A DNA stretch of 5,961 nt from Pelobacter sp. UBA5610. Its GTDB lineage: Bacteria; Desulfobacterota; Desulfuromonadia; Desulfuromonadales; Syntrophotaleaceae. How positions within the stretch are numbered: position 1 is the stretch's first letter; each line of letters starts with the position of its first letter. Below the pieces are notes generated by a model. The model had not been told where the DNA came from. It made no database searches and was given only the letters and a program-made list of their open reading frames with translations. A program made the translations under genes and the position numbers. Location of the stretch: contig DIKU01000130.1 of the NCBI GenBank assembly GCA_002424645.1, forward strand, positions 4,926 to 10,886, read 5' to 3'. Positions 1 to 5,398 of the stretch are shown in pieces.

Positions 1-1134
1 TACTACCAGATCGTCAAGTGTTTCCGTGACGAAGATCTGCGTGCCGATCGCCAGCCCGAATTCACCCAGATCGACTGCGAACTGAGCTTTGTTGATCGCC
101 AGGACATCATGGCCATCATGGAGGGCATGATCGCCAAAGTCTTCCGGGAAACACTCGGCGTGGAATTGACTTTGCCCATGCTGCGCATCACCTATACCGA
201 AGCGCTGGCCCGCTTCGGTGTCGACAACCCCGACATGCGCTTCGATCTGGAGCTTGTGGAAATCTCCAATCTTGCCAAGGACTGCGGTTTCAAGGTATTT
301 GCCGACGCGGTCAAAAAGGGCGGTATCGTCAAACTGCTTAACGCCAAACAATGCGCATCCTTCTCCCGCAAGGAAATCGACGATCTCACCGACTTCGTCA
401 AAATTTACGGGGCCAAGGGGCTGGCGTATGTCAAGGTCCAGGAAGACGGTTCGTGGCAGTCGCCCATCGCCAAATTCTTCACCGACAAGGAAATATCCCT
501 TATCGACGAAGCGGCCGGTTCCCAACCGGGCGACCTGCTGTTGTTTGCGGCCGACACCTTCAAGATAGCCAACGAATCCCTCGGCCGCCTGCGTGGGTTG
601 CTGGGACAAAAGTTGGGGCTGGCGCGTAAAGACGATTTCCGCTTTGTCTGGGTCACCGACTTCCCGCTGCTGGAATGGGACGGGGAAGCCCGCCGACATG
701 TTGCGGTGCATCACCCCTTTACCGCACCTTTGGACGAAGATATCGCCCTGCTCGACGGCGATCCCGGCAGTGCCCGTGCCAAAGCCTACGATCTGGTCTT
801 GAACGGTTCGGAAATCGGCGGCGGCAGCATCCGTATCCACAACCGCGACATCCAGAACAAGATGTTCTCCCTTATGGGAATCACTGCCGAGGAAGCCGAG
901 GAAAAGTTTGGGTTTCTGCTGGGCGCTTTGAGCTACGGCGCGCCTCCCCACGGCGGTATCGCTTTCGGACTCGATCGTTTGATGATGATTCTGACCGGAT
1001 CGGATTCGATCCGTGACGTTATCGCATTCCCCAAAACTCAGAAAGCCACCTGCCTGCTCTCGGAAGCTCCCGGGGAAGTCGATGACAAGCAGTTGCGTGA
1101 ACTTTCCATCCGGCGCGCGGTGCGTAACAATTAG
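1..1134 (+). CDS. aspS: Aspartyl-tRNA synthetase, C-terminal part (5' end outside the window)
   Basis: This class II synthetase activates aspartate with ATP and charges it onto tRNA in the cytoplasm. The reading frame is open from base 1 and ends with TAG at 1132-1134, leaving 377 residues of a protein that is usually about 590. The visible part starts in class II motif 2 (CFRDEDLRADRQPEF, window residues 8-22). It continues through the bacterial GAD insertion domain (roughly residues 75-180) and the catalytic stretch LNGSEIGGGSIRIHNRDIQ (about 270-288). Motif 3 follows (GLDRLMMILTG, about 323-333, with its conserved Arg), and then the usual C-terminal segment containing DVIAFPKTQ. The GAD domain marks it as bacterial-type rather than archaeal or eukaryotic. 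An ATG at 109 is internal, because conserved motif 2 lies upstream of it. The N-terminal anticodon-binding domain is not visible, so I cannot say whether the enzyme is discriminating or also charges tRNA-Asn. A lipoprotein gene follows after 77 bp with no clear terminator between them. Confidence 0.97.
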   Translation, partial: YYQIVKCFRDEDLRADRQPEFTQIDCELSFVDRQDIMAIMEGMIAKVFRETLGVELTLPMLRITYTEALARFGVDNPDMRFDLELVEISNLAKDCGFKVFADAVKKGGIVKLLNAKQCASFSRKEIDDLTDFVKIYGAKGLAYVKVQEDGSWQSPIAKFFTDKEISLIDEAAGSQPGDLLLFAADTFKIANESLGRLRGLLGQKLGLARKDDFRFVWVTDFPLLEWDGEARRHVAVHHPFTAPLDEDIALLDGDPGSARAKAYDLVLNGSEIGGGSIRIHNRDIQNKMFSLMGITAEEAEEKFGFLLGALSYGAPPHGGIAFGLDRLMMILTGSDSIRDVIAFPKTQKATCLLSEAPGEVDDKQLRELSIRRAVRNN

Positions 1135-1211
1135 CCGCTGCAGCCTTGGTTTTAGGGCTTCGATCGCCTCGTGTAATCCAGCAGCGATTGCAAAGACGAC
1201 GAAAGTGGACT

Positions 1212-1952
1212 ATGGCACGACTCGTATTAGGTTTAATGGCTCTGATCATACTGGCGGGGGGGTGTGTTGCCCCCCCGCTACAAGAGTTGCAATCAGCCCG
1301 CACCGCCCTTGAGGAAGCCCTTGCGGCGGAAGCCGCTGTGCTGGCCCCCAACGAATATCAGGCCGCTCTGGATGCCATGCGGGATGGCGAGGCCTTGGTC
1401 GATAACAAGAAATACAACCTGGCCAAGGAAATCCTGCCCTTCGCCGAAGCCCACGCCCGCCGTGCCATTCTTCAAGCCAAGCGGGAACAGGCAGACCGCG
1501 AATTGCAAAAAATTCGCGCCGAAGAACTCCTGCGCACCGCCCGGTTACCCAACGAACCGATTCGACAACCGTCACCGCAAACCCTCAAAGCAATCACCAC
1601 CCAACCCGTAGTGCCCATCAAGCCTAAACCTCGTCCGGCACCCGCACTACCTGCAGTTTACCGGGTTGGTACCGGTGAAACCCTGTGGACTATTGCTGCA
1701 CAAAGGGATATCTATGGGGACCCCCTGCTATGGCCCTTGATCTACCAGGCCAATCGCGATCAGATCCGCGATCCAAGACAGGTCTACCCCGGACAGTCTC
1801 TCAGCATACCGCGTAAACTGTCCGAGCAAGACAAGAATATCGCCAGGGAAAAAGCCCTGAAATCCAAAATTTTCCCCGTGCGATCGGATCCACGTCACGG
1901 AGAGTCCTCCTCCCCCGGTACAACCGGGTCCAGAAGCGATCCTCCAACCTGA
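1212..1952 (+). CDS. LysM-domain lipoprotein with coiled-coil (DUF4398-like) N-terminal region
   Basis: This is a predicted 246-residue envelope lipoprotein that probably binds peptidoglycan. The signal peptide is MARLVLGLMALIILAGGC, with lipobox AGGC and the lipidated Cys at 18. Residue +2 is Val, not Asp, which fits outer-membrane sorting if that rule holds here. Residues 22-110 are Ala/Glu/Lys-rich helix, including the APNEYQAALDA segment, and resemble the DUF4398 helical-hairpin family. A Pro-rich linker covers about 112-148. A LysM domain follows at about 149-200 (YRVGTGETLWTIA ... VYPGQSLSIP), then a charged, disordered tail. LysM domains bind N-acetylglucosamine glycans, so a role in anchoring or organising the cell wall is inferred. 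I chose the ATG at 1212 because it places the signal peptide at the N-terminus; the in-frame ATG at 1146 would add 22 basic residues before it. The Shine-Dalgarno is weak. The gene is probably co-transcribed with aspS. The specific function is unknown. Confidence 0.88.
   Translation: MARLVLGLMALIILAGGCVAPPLQELQSARTALEEALAAEAAVLAPNEYQAALDAMRDGEALVDNKKYNLAKEILPFAEAHARRAILQAKREQADRELQKIRAEELLRTARLPNEPIRQPSPQTLKAITTQPVVPIKPKPRPAPALPAVYRVGTGETLWTIAAQRDIYGDPLLWPLIYQANRDQIRDPRQVYPGQSLSIPRKLSEQDKNIAREKALKSKIFPVRSDPRHGESSSPGTTGSRSDPPT
1254..1278 (+). repeat. G7/C7 hairpin within lipoprotein signal-peptide codons
   Basis: The arms GCGGGGGGG (1254-1262) and CCCCCCCGC (1270-1278) are exact reverse complements: 9 bp, all G-C, with a 7-base loop TGTGTTG. 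The hairpin lies about 42 bases after the start codon and encodes the lipobox Ala-Gly-Gly-Cys and the following Val-Ala-Pro-Pro. Such a stem in the mRNA could slow early translation, and each homopolymer run could slip by one base. Confidence 0.7.
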
Positions 1953-1992
1953 TCCGCGCAGTTTTCGGCAGAACATCCCTTTTAACACCTAT

Positions 1993-2019
1993 TGACAGAA
2001 TTCTTGCCTTCTGTAGACT
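1993..2019 (+). promoter_or_regulatory. Candidate sigma-70 promoter for icd-mdh
   Basis: A perfect -35 hexamer TTGACA lies at 1993-1998. A TAGACT hexamer at 2014-2019 matches the TATAAT consensus at 4 of 6 positions. The spacing is 15 bp, shorter than ideal. Another -10-like hexamer, TATACT (2030-2035), matches at 5 of 6 but has no suitable -35. The promoter lies in the 130-bp gap between the lipoprotein stop and icd, and would give a leader of roughly 55 bases. Confidence 0.45.
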
Positions 2020-2025
2020 AGGCAA
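2004..2025. promoter_or_regulatory. Inverted repeat TTGCCT-N10-AGGCAA over the icd -10 region (candidate operator)
   Basis: TTGCCT (2004-2009) and AGGCAA (2020-2025) are perfect reverse complements around a 10-base spacer, giving a centre-to-centre distance of 16 bases. The spacer contains the proposed -10 hexamer, so a bound dimer would block RNA polymerase. This is a typical repressor-site geometry, but the cognate regulator cannot be named from sequence. With arms of only 6 bp, chance is possible. Confidence 0.35.
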
Positions 2026-2070
2026 ACCGTATACTTCATCCACCGTCCCCGAGGGGCGCAGCATCCATAA

Positions 2071-2075
2071 AAGGA
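2071..2075 (+). promoter_or_regulatory. Ribosome binding site of icd
   Basis: AAGGA lies 7 bases before the ATG at 2083, and fixes this ATG as the start. Confidence 0.7.
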
Positions 2076-2082
2076 CTAAACC

Positions 2083-3483
2083 ATGACTTATCAACATCTC
2101 ACGGTTCCTCAAGGCGATAAAATCACCCTCAAAAATGGACGACTGCAGGTCCCCGACAACCCTGTCATCCCCTACATCGAAGGCGATGGGACCGGCCCGG
2201 ACATCTGGCGCTCGGCGGTGCGGGTATTCGATGCGGCCGTGGAGAAAGCGTACGGTGGAAAACGCCGCATCAGCTGGATGGAAGTCTACGCCGGAGAAAA
2301 AGCCTTCAACATGCAACTCGGATGGTTGCCGGGGGAAACCCTGCAAGCCTTCAACGAGTTTCTGGTAGGCATCAAAGGACCTCTTACCACACCGGTAGGT
2401 GGCGGCATCAGTTCATTGAACGTGGCCCTGCGCCAGGAACTTGACCTGTTCGTCTGCCTGCGTCCTGTACGCTTTTTCGAAGGAGTACCCTCCCCGGTCA
2501 AGAAACCCGAGGATGTCGACATCGTCATTTTTCGTGAAAATACCGAAGATATCTATGCCGGTATCGAATGGAAAGCCGGCAGCGCCGAAGCCAAACAGGT
2601 CATCGACTTCCTGCAGCAAAAAATGGGCGTCGGCAAAATACCCTTCCCCGAAGCCACCGGTATCGGCATCAAACCGATATCCCGGCCGCGCACCGAGCGG
2701 CTGATTCGCGCCGCCATTCAGTATGCCATTGATCACAAGCGTCGCTCCGTGACCCTGGTGCACAAAGGCAACATCATGAAATTTACCGAAGGGGCATTTA
2801 AACAATGGGGCTACGAGCTTGCAGCAAGGGAATTCAGGCAAGATGTTGTCACGGCCCGCGAGAGCTGGATTCTCGCCAACAAAGACGATAATCCGCAGCT
2901 TGGCAACGAAGAAATCGCCCGCATGATCGACCCCGGTTACGACATGATGACTCCGGAGCAGCAATCGGAAATTCGTCAGGAGGTTGCCGCCACCCTCGAC
3001 GCCTTACTACCGAGCCACGGACAGGGACAGTGGCGCCATAAAGTCATGATCAAAGACGCCATTGCCGACATTGCCCTGCAGCAGGTTTTGACCCGCGCCA
3101 GCGAATTTGACGTCATTGCCACCATGAACCTCAACGGAGACTACCTCTCCGATGCCTTGGCGGCCCAGGTTGGCGGCATTGGCATTGCCCCAGGCGCCAA
3201 CATCAACTACCAGACCGGCCACGCCATCTTCGAAGCGACCCATGGCACAGCTCCGAAGTATGCCAACCTCGACAAGGTCAACCCCGGCTCGGTCATCCTG
3301 TCCGGCGTGTTGATGCTCGAGCATCTAGGCTGGCACGAAGCCGCCAAACTGATTGTCCAGGCCATGGAAAAAACCATCGGCAAAAAACAAGTGACCTATG
3401 ATTTCGAGCGCCTTATGGAGGGAGCCACCCTGCTTAAATGTTCCGAATTTGGTAACGCCCTGATCTCTAACATGACAGCCTGA
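2083..3483 (+). CDS. icd: NADP-dependent isocitrate dehydrogenase, long form
   Basis: This enzyme oxidatively decarboxylates isocitrate to 2-oxoglutarate in the TCA cycle, with reduction of NADP+. The protein has 466 residues against 416 in E. coli, which it matches closely along its length. Substrate residues in GGGISSLNVALRQELD are Ser111, Asn113 and Arg117 (E. coli Ser113, Asn115, Arg119), and Arg127, Arg151, Tyr158 and Lys228 are also kept. The metal-binding Asp353 and Asp357 sit in NLNGDYLSD. The NADP+ determinants Lys392, Tyr393, Val399, Tyr439 and Arg443 all match, so NADP+ rather than NAD+ is expected. The extra length is an insertion of about 48 residues at 253-320 (ARESWILANKDDNPQLG ... 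SHGQGQW). As I recall, cyanobacterial enzymes carry a similar one. Ser111 corresponds to the AceK phosphorylation site of E. coli, but no kinase is visible here. mdh follows 65 bp downstream, suggesting one TCA-cycle transcription unit. Confidence 0.97.
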   Translation: MTYQHLTVPQGDKITLKNGRLQVPDNPVIPYIEGDGTGPDIWRSAVRVFDAAVEKAYGGKRRISWMEVYAGEKAFNMQLGWLPGETLQAFNEFLVGIKGPLTTPVGGGISSLNVALRQELDLFVCLRPVRFFEGVPSPVKKPEDVDIVIFRENTEDIYAGIEWKAGSAEAKQVIDFLQQKMGVGKIPFPEATGIGIKPISRPRTERLIRAAIQYAIDHKRRSVTLVHKGNIMKFTEGAFKQWGYELAAREFRQDVVTARESWILANKDDNPQLGNEEIARMIDPGYDMMTPEQQSEIRQEVAATLDALLPSHGQGQWRHKVMIKDAIADIALQQVLTRASEFDVIATMNLNGDYLSDALAAQVGGIGIAPGANINYQTGHAIFEATHGTAPKYANLDKVNPGSVILSGVLMLEHLGWHEAAKLIVQAMEKTIGKKQVTYDFERLMEGATLLKCSEFGNALISNMTA

Positions 3484-3499
3484 TTCTATATTTCATGGC

Positions 3500-3533
3500 C
3501 CGGTGCGCGATCCTTCCGGGCGCGCCGGTTTTT
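3500..3533 (+). terminator. Terminator-like hairpin between icd and mdh (possible attenuator)
   Basis: CCGGTGCGC (3500-3508) pairs with GCGCGCCGG (3520-3528) over 9 bp, including one G-U pair, with an 11-base loop. Five T residues follow at 3529-3533. It has the form of a rho-independent terminator. It ends only 2 bases before the mdh Shine-Dalgarno, so it lies in the mdh leader. It may terminate part of the icd transcripts, or act as a stabilising 3' hairpin. Confidence 0.55.
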
Positions 3534-3535
3534 CT

Positions 3536-3541
3536 GGAGGG
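3536..3541 (+). promoter_or_regulatory. Ribosome binding site of mdh
   Basis: GGAGGG lies 7 bases before the ATG at 3549. It decides the start against the upstream in-frame ATG at 3495, which lies before the hairpin and has no such site. Confidence 0.85.
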
Positions 3542-3548
3542 AAGCAGT

Positions 3549-4502
3549 ATGCTCAAGCCTAAAATTGCTCTTATCGGAGGCGGTCAGATCGGCAACTCCA
3601 TCGCCCACCTTGCAGCCATGCGCGAACTCGGCGATGTGGTCATGTTCGATATCAAAGAAGGTTTAGCTCAAGGCAAATGCCTGGATATCGCCCAGGCAGC
3701 GTCCATTGCGGGATTCGATGTACAACTTACCGGATCCAGCGACATCAGCTGTATCAGCGGTGCCGATATCGTAGTGGTCACCGCCGGAGTGCCCCGCAAA
3801 CCCGGCATGACCCGCGAAGATCTCATTGAAATCAATGCCCGGATCATGGCCACGGTTGCGGAAGGCATCCGAACCCATGCACCGGATTCGATCGTCATCG
3901 TCCTTTCCAATCCCCTGGATGCCATGGTGACCTTGTGTCAGAAACTGACCGGGTTTCCCACTCAGCGGGTTATTGGCATGGCAGGCGTGCTTGACTCGGC
4001 GAGATTTGCGGCCTTTATTGCCTGGGAATTGGGCGTTTCCGTGCGGGATGTGAATGCCCCGGTACTCGGCGGGCACGGCGACACGATGGTGCCCATCGTA
4101 CGTTTTGCCAACGTCAACGGCATCCCTGCCCTGGAACTGCTTGAACAAAAATATGGTGATGCGAAAAAAGCCCGCAAGGTTATGGCAAGCCTGGTAGAAC
4201 GCACTCAGGATGCCGGAGGCGAGGTGGTGGAGCTGCTTAAAACCGGCAGCGCTTTCATTTCCCCGGCCACCAGTGCCATTGCCATGGTTGAAGCGGTTAT
4301 CCACGACCAGAAGCGATTGTTGCCGGTCTGCGCTATGTTAAACGGTCAGTTCGGAATTAAAGGCTATTATGTCGGAGTGCCCTGTATTCTTGGCGCGGGG
4401 GGGATTGAAAGAATCGTAGAATTCGCCCTGACTACCGAGGAGCAAGAATTGCTCAACCACTCTGTAAACGAAGTCAAAAAACTGGTCGACAGCCTGCCAT
4501 AA
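3549..4502 (+). CDS. mdh: Malate dehydrogenase, LDH-like type
   Basis: This cytoplasmic enzyme interconverts malate and oxaloacetate with NAD+/NADH in the TCA cycle. It has 317 residues, normal for the LDH-like (MDH type 3) group. The Rossmann motif GGGQIG is at 10-15, and Asp34 in VMFDI is the expected NAD ribose ligand. The active-site loop VPRKPGMTR (81-89) has Arg83, the residue that selects malate over lactate, and Arg89. Asn121 is in LSNPLD. The catalytic pair is Asp149 with Arg152 (GVLDSARF) and His176 in GGHGDT. The start at 3549 places the dinucleotide-binding strand at the N-terminus as usual and has a strong ribosome binding site. It follows icd by 65 bp. It is convergent with the regulator gene, with 45 bp between their stop codons. 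A run of seven G lies at 4397-4403 (Ala-Gly-Gly codons). Confidence 0.97.
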   Translation: MLKPKIALIGGGQIGNSIAHLAAMRELGDVVMFDIKEGLAQGKCLDIAQAASIAGFDVQLTGSSDISCISGADIVVVTAGVPRKPGMTREDLIEINARIMATVAEGIRTHAPDSIVIVLSNPLDAMVTLCQKLTGFPTQRVIGMAGVLDSARFAAFIAWELGVSVRDVNAPVLGGHGDTMVPIVRFANVNGIPALELLEQKYGDAKKARKVMASLVERTQDAGGEVVELLKTGSAFISPATSAIAMVEAVIHDQKRLLPVCAMLNGQFGIKGYYVGVPCILGAGGIERIVEFALTTEEQELLNHSVNEVKKLVDSLP

Positions 4503-4547
4503 AACTGCGAGGTCTCGGCTCAGGGTGGTCAGGGCGATAGATTGTCC
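4503..4547. other. Short gap between convergent mdh and regulator stops
   Basis: I see no hairpin plus T-tract in these 45 bases for either strand. The mdh transcript probably continues into the regulator gene, where a terminator-like hairpin lies at 4704-4741. Confidence 0.5.
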
Positions 4548-4907
4548 TCAGCGTACCATCAGTGCTCTGGCACGGGCCATTTCATTTTCTGTCAGAAGCA
4601 TGGCCAGCAATTCACCAACGGTATGCTGTTTTTCCAGTGGATGTCGCAACGGCAGATCCAGATTGATTAGATAGCTGTTGCAACGCCCGACGCGATAACG
4701 CTCAAGGACCTGGCATTCCACCAGGTCCTTTATAATTTTTTGCGTGGCCCTCTCGGTAATCCCCACCTTTAGAGCGACTTCCCGCAACACCATGTCAGGG
4801 TTGCGGGCCAGACATATAAGGACATGGGCATGGTTGTTCAGAAACGTCCACTGCCTCTGGCCAAGTTCGAAATCCTGTCCGCTCGGACCTGAATCTGAAG
4901 TTATCAA
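4548..4907 (-). CDS. Small winged-helix (MarR/ArsR-like) transcriptional regulator
   Basis: This 119-residue protein is a predicted cytoplasmic DNA-binding regulator. Residues about 18-85 form a winged helix-turn-helix: a first helix in WTFLNNHAHVLICLA, the HTH in LREVALKVGITERATQKIIKDL (recognition helix about 50-62), and a wing around ERYRVGRCNSYLI. The LPLRHPLE motif (85-92) and TVGELLAML (96-104) recall a family of small stand-alone wHTH proteins annotated MarR-family or HTH-domain. I see no ligand-binding domain. The start is a TTG at 4905-4907 preceded by GGAGG at 6 bases; the frame is closed upstream by TAA at 4947-4949 and has no ATG or GTG start between. The gene is divergent from the pyruvate oxidoreductase gene across 500 bp. 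That makes the oxidoreductase gene a plausible target, by context only. Two Cys residues (65 and 76) flank the wing; a redox role would be speculative. Confidence 0.85.
   Translation of the reverse strand: MITSDSGPSGQDFELGQRQWTFLNNHAHVLICLARNPDMVLREVALKVGITERATQKIIKDLVECQVLERYRVGRCNSYLINLDLPLRHPLEKQHTVGELLAMLLTENEMARARALMVR
4704..4741 (+). terminator. Terminator-like hairpin, plus strand, inside the regulator gene
   Basis: AAGGACCTGG (4704-4713) and CCAGGTCCTT (4721-4730) are perfect 10-bp complements with a 7-base loop. A T-rich tract to 4741 ends in six T. Only plus-strand reading has the T tract, so it would stop transcripts coming from mdh about 200 bases after its stop codon. On the minus strand the same bases encode regulator residues 60-68, at the end of the recognition helix. 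Confidence 0.55.
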
Positions 4908-4913
4908 AACATA

Positions 4914-4918
4914 CCTCC
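4914..4918 (-). promoter_or_regulatory. Ribosome binding site of the regulator (supports TTG start)
   Basis: Minus-strand GGAGG lies 6 bases before the TTG at 4907-4905. An ATG one base after this site opens only a two-codon frame (ATG TTT TGA) whose stop overlaps the TTG. The regulator therefore cannot start there. Confidence 0.65.
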
Positions 4919-4933
4919 GCTCAAAATATCCTC

Positions 4934-4946
4934 CCTTTCCGAAAGG
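4934..4946. promoter_or_regulatory. 13-bp palindrome CCTTTC-C-GAAAGG upstream of the regulator
   Basis: The two 6-base arms are perfect complements around one central base, 27 bases before the regulator start. It is a possible autoregulatory operator. On the minus strand, however, its purine-rich arm also reads as GGAAAGGGAGG, so it may be just leader or ribosome-binding sequence. Confidence 0.3.
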
Positions 4947-5069
4947 TTACTTTAACAGCACGAAAAGCTTCTGTACACACCTTCCAGGCGGCATCTGAAT
5001 CCGACGGCTCTCATTTACAAAGTACACGTCTGCATCCCGTTCGAACTGTATACTATCACAATCCGTCAT
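4947..5069 (-). CDS. Possible 40-residue small ORF upstream of the regulator
   Basis: An ATG at 5069-5067 opens 40 codons ending in TAA at 4949-4947, in the same direction as the regulator and 39 bases before its TTG. The product (MTDCDSIQFERDADVYFVNE..., ending LFVLLK) has a soluble, mixed composition with two Cys and no signal peptide or membrane segment. A purine-rich GGAAAGGG precedes the ATG but lies very close to it. An in-frame GTG at 5141-5139 would extend it to 64 residues. I do not recognise the protein. It may be a real leader peptide or small protein, or a chance frame in the intergenic region. Confidence 0.25.
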   Translation of the reverse strand: MTDCDSIQFERDADVYFVNESRRIQMPPGRCVQKLFVLLK

Positions 5070-5120
5070 TCCCTTTCCGCAAAGAAAACGCTCCTGCAAA
5101 AAGGAACAACCCAATGTCGC

Positions 5121-5166
5121 AAGTGCTGTCAACACCGGCACTTTATGCGTACTGGCAAACGCACTT
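5121..5166. promoter_or_regulatory. Cluster of short inverted repeats upstream of the oxidoreductase promoter
   Basis: AAGTGC (5121-5126) is complementary to GCACTT at 5138-5143, and the same GCACTT recurs at 5161-5166. Overlapping this is TGCGT (5146-5150) with ACGCA (5159-5163) around 8 bases. The cluster lies about 45-90 bases before the -35 hexamer, where activators commonly bind. The function is inferred from position only. Confidence 0.3.
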
Positions 5167-5209
5167 CACAACAGCGTTTTCGCAGACACAAAAGCCTGAA
5201 AAAAAAGAC

Positions 5210-5237
5210 TTGACTCTCCATGGTTACTTTCTGTAAT
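5210..5237 (+). promoter_or_regulatory. Candidate sigma-70 promoter of the pyruvate oxidoreductase gene
   Basis: TTGACT (5210-5215) and TGTAAT (5232-5237) each match consensus at 5 of 6 positions and are separated by 16 bp. Transcription would begin near 5244, giving a leader of about 160 bases. A second, weaker -35-like TTGTCA lies at 5295-5300. Confidence 0.5.
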
Positions 5238-5392
5238 TTGGTCAACATACGAAGTTTTTTACGTGAAATAATAGTTACTACTTAAACAACCCACTTGTCA
5301 AGAATTTCATACGGAAACTTTTAACGACCCGCTGCGCCAAAGACCTACCGGAGCAACAAAAGGCTCTTCCGCACCATGGGTGATTATCAACC

Positions 5393-5398
5393 AAGGAG
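5393..5398 (+). promoter_or_regulatory. Ribosome binding site of the pyruvate oxidoreductase gene
   Basis: AAGGAG lies 9 bases before the ATG at 5408 and fixes that start. Confidence 0.85.

Noticed and set aside
1146..1211. Upstream ATG at 1146 as start of the lipoprotein gene
   Set aside because: It would place 22 mostly basic residues ahead of an otherwise complete lipoprotein signal peptide, and has no good ribosome binding site.
1914..1928. CCCGGT-ACA-ACCGGG hairpin near the end of the lipoprotein gene
   Set aside because: It lies inside the coding region with a 3-base loop and no T-tract on either side, so it does not look like a terminator.
3495..3548. ATG at 3495 as start of mdh
   Set aside because: The extension runs through the terminator-like hairpin and the strong GGAGGG site, and adds residues not found in the MDH family.
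3663..4304. Long minus-strand ORF (213 codons) opposite mdh, and a similar one of 183 codons opposite icd (2413-2964)
   Set aside because: Both lie entirely antisense to well-conserved enzymes and their translations resemble no known protein; they are shadows of GC-biased coding frames.
5044..5062. Possible CRP/Rex-like site around TGTATACTATCACAAT
   Set aside because: Only one half-site (TCACA / TTGTGA) is present, and the spacing to the other arm does not fit either consensus.
5295..5324. Second promoter TTGTCA ... TTTTAA before the oxidoreductase gene
   Set aside because: The -10 match is only 3 of 6 and the spacing is 18; the upstream pair at 5210-5237 is clearly better.
5351..5380. Short hairpins in the oxidoreductase leader (GAGC/GCTC and CACC/GGTG)
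   Set aside because: The stems are only 4 bp and too weak to support a riboswitch or attenuator call.
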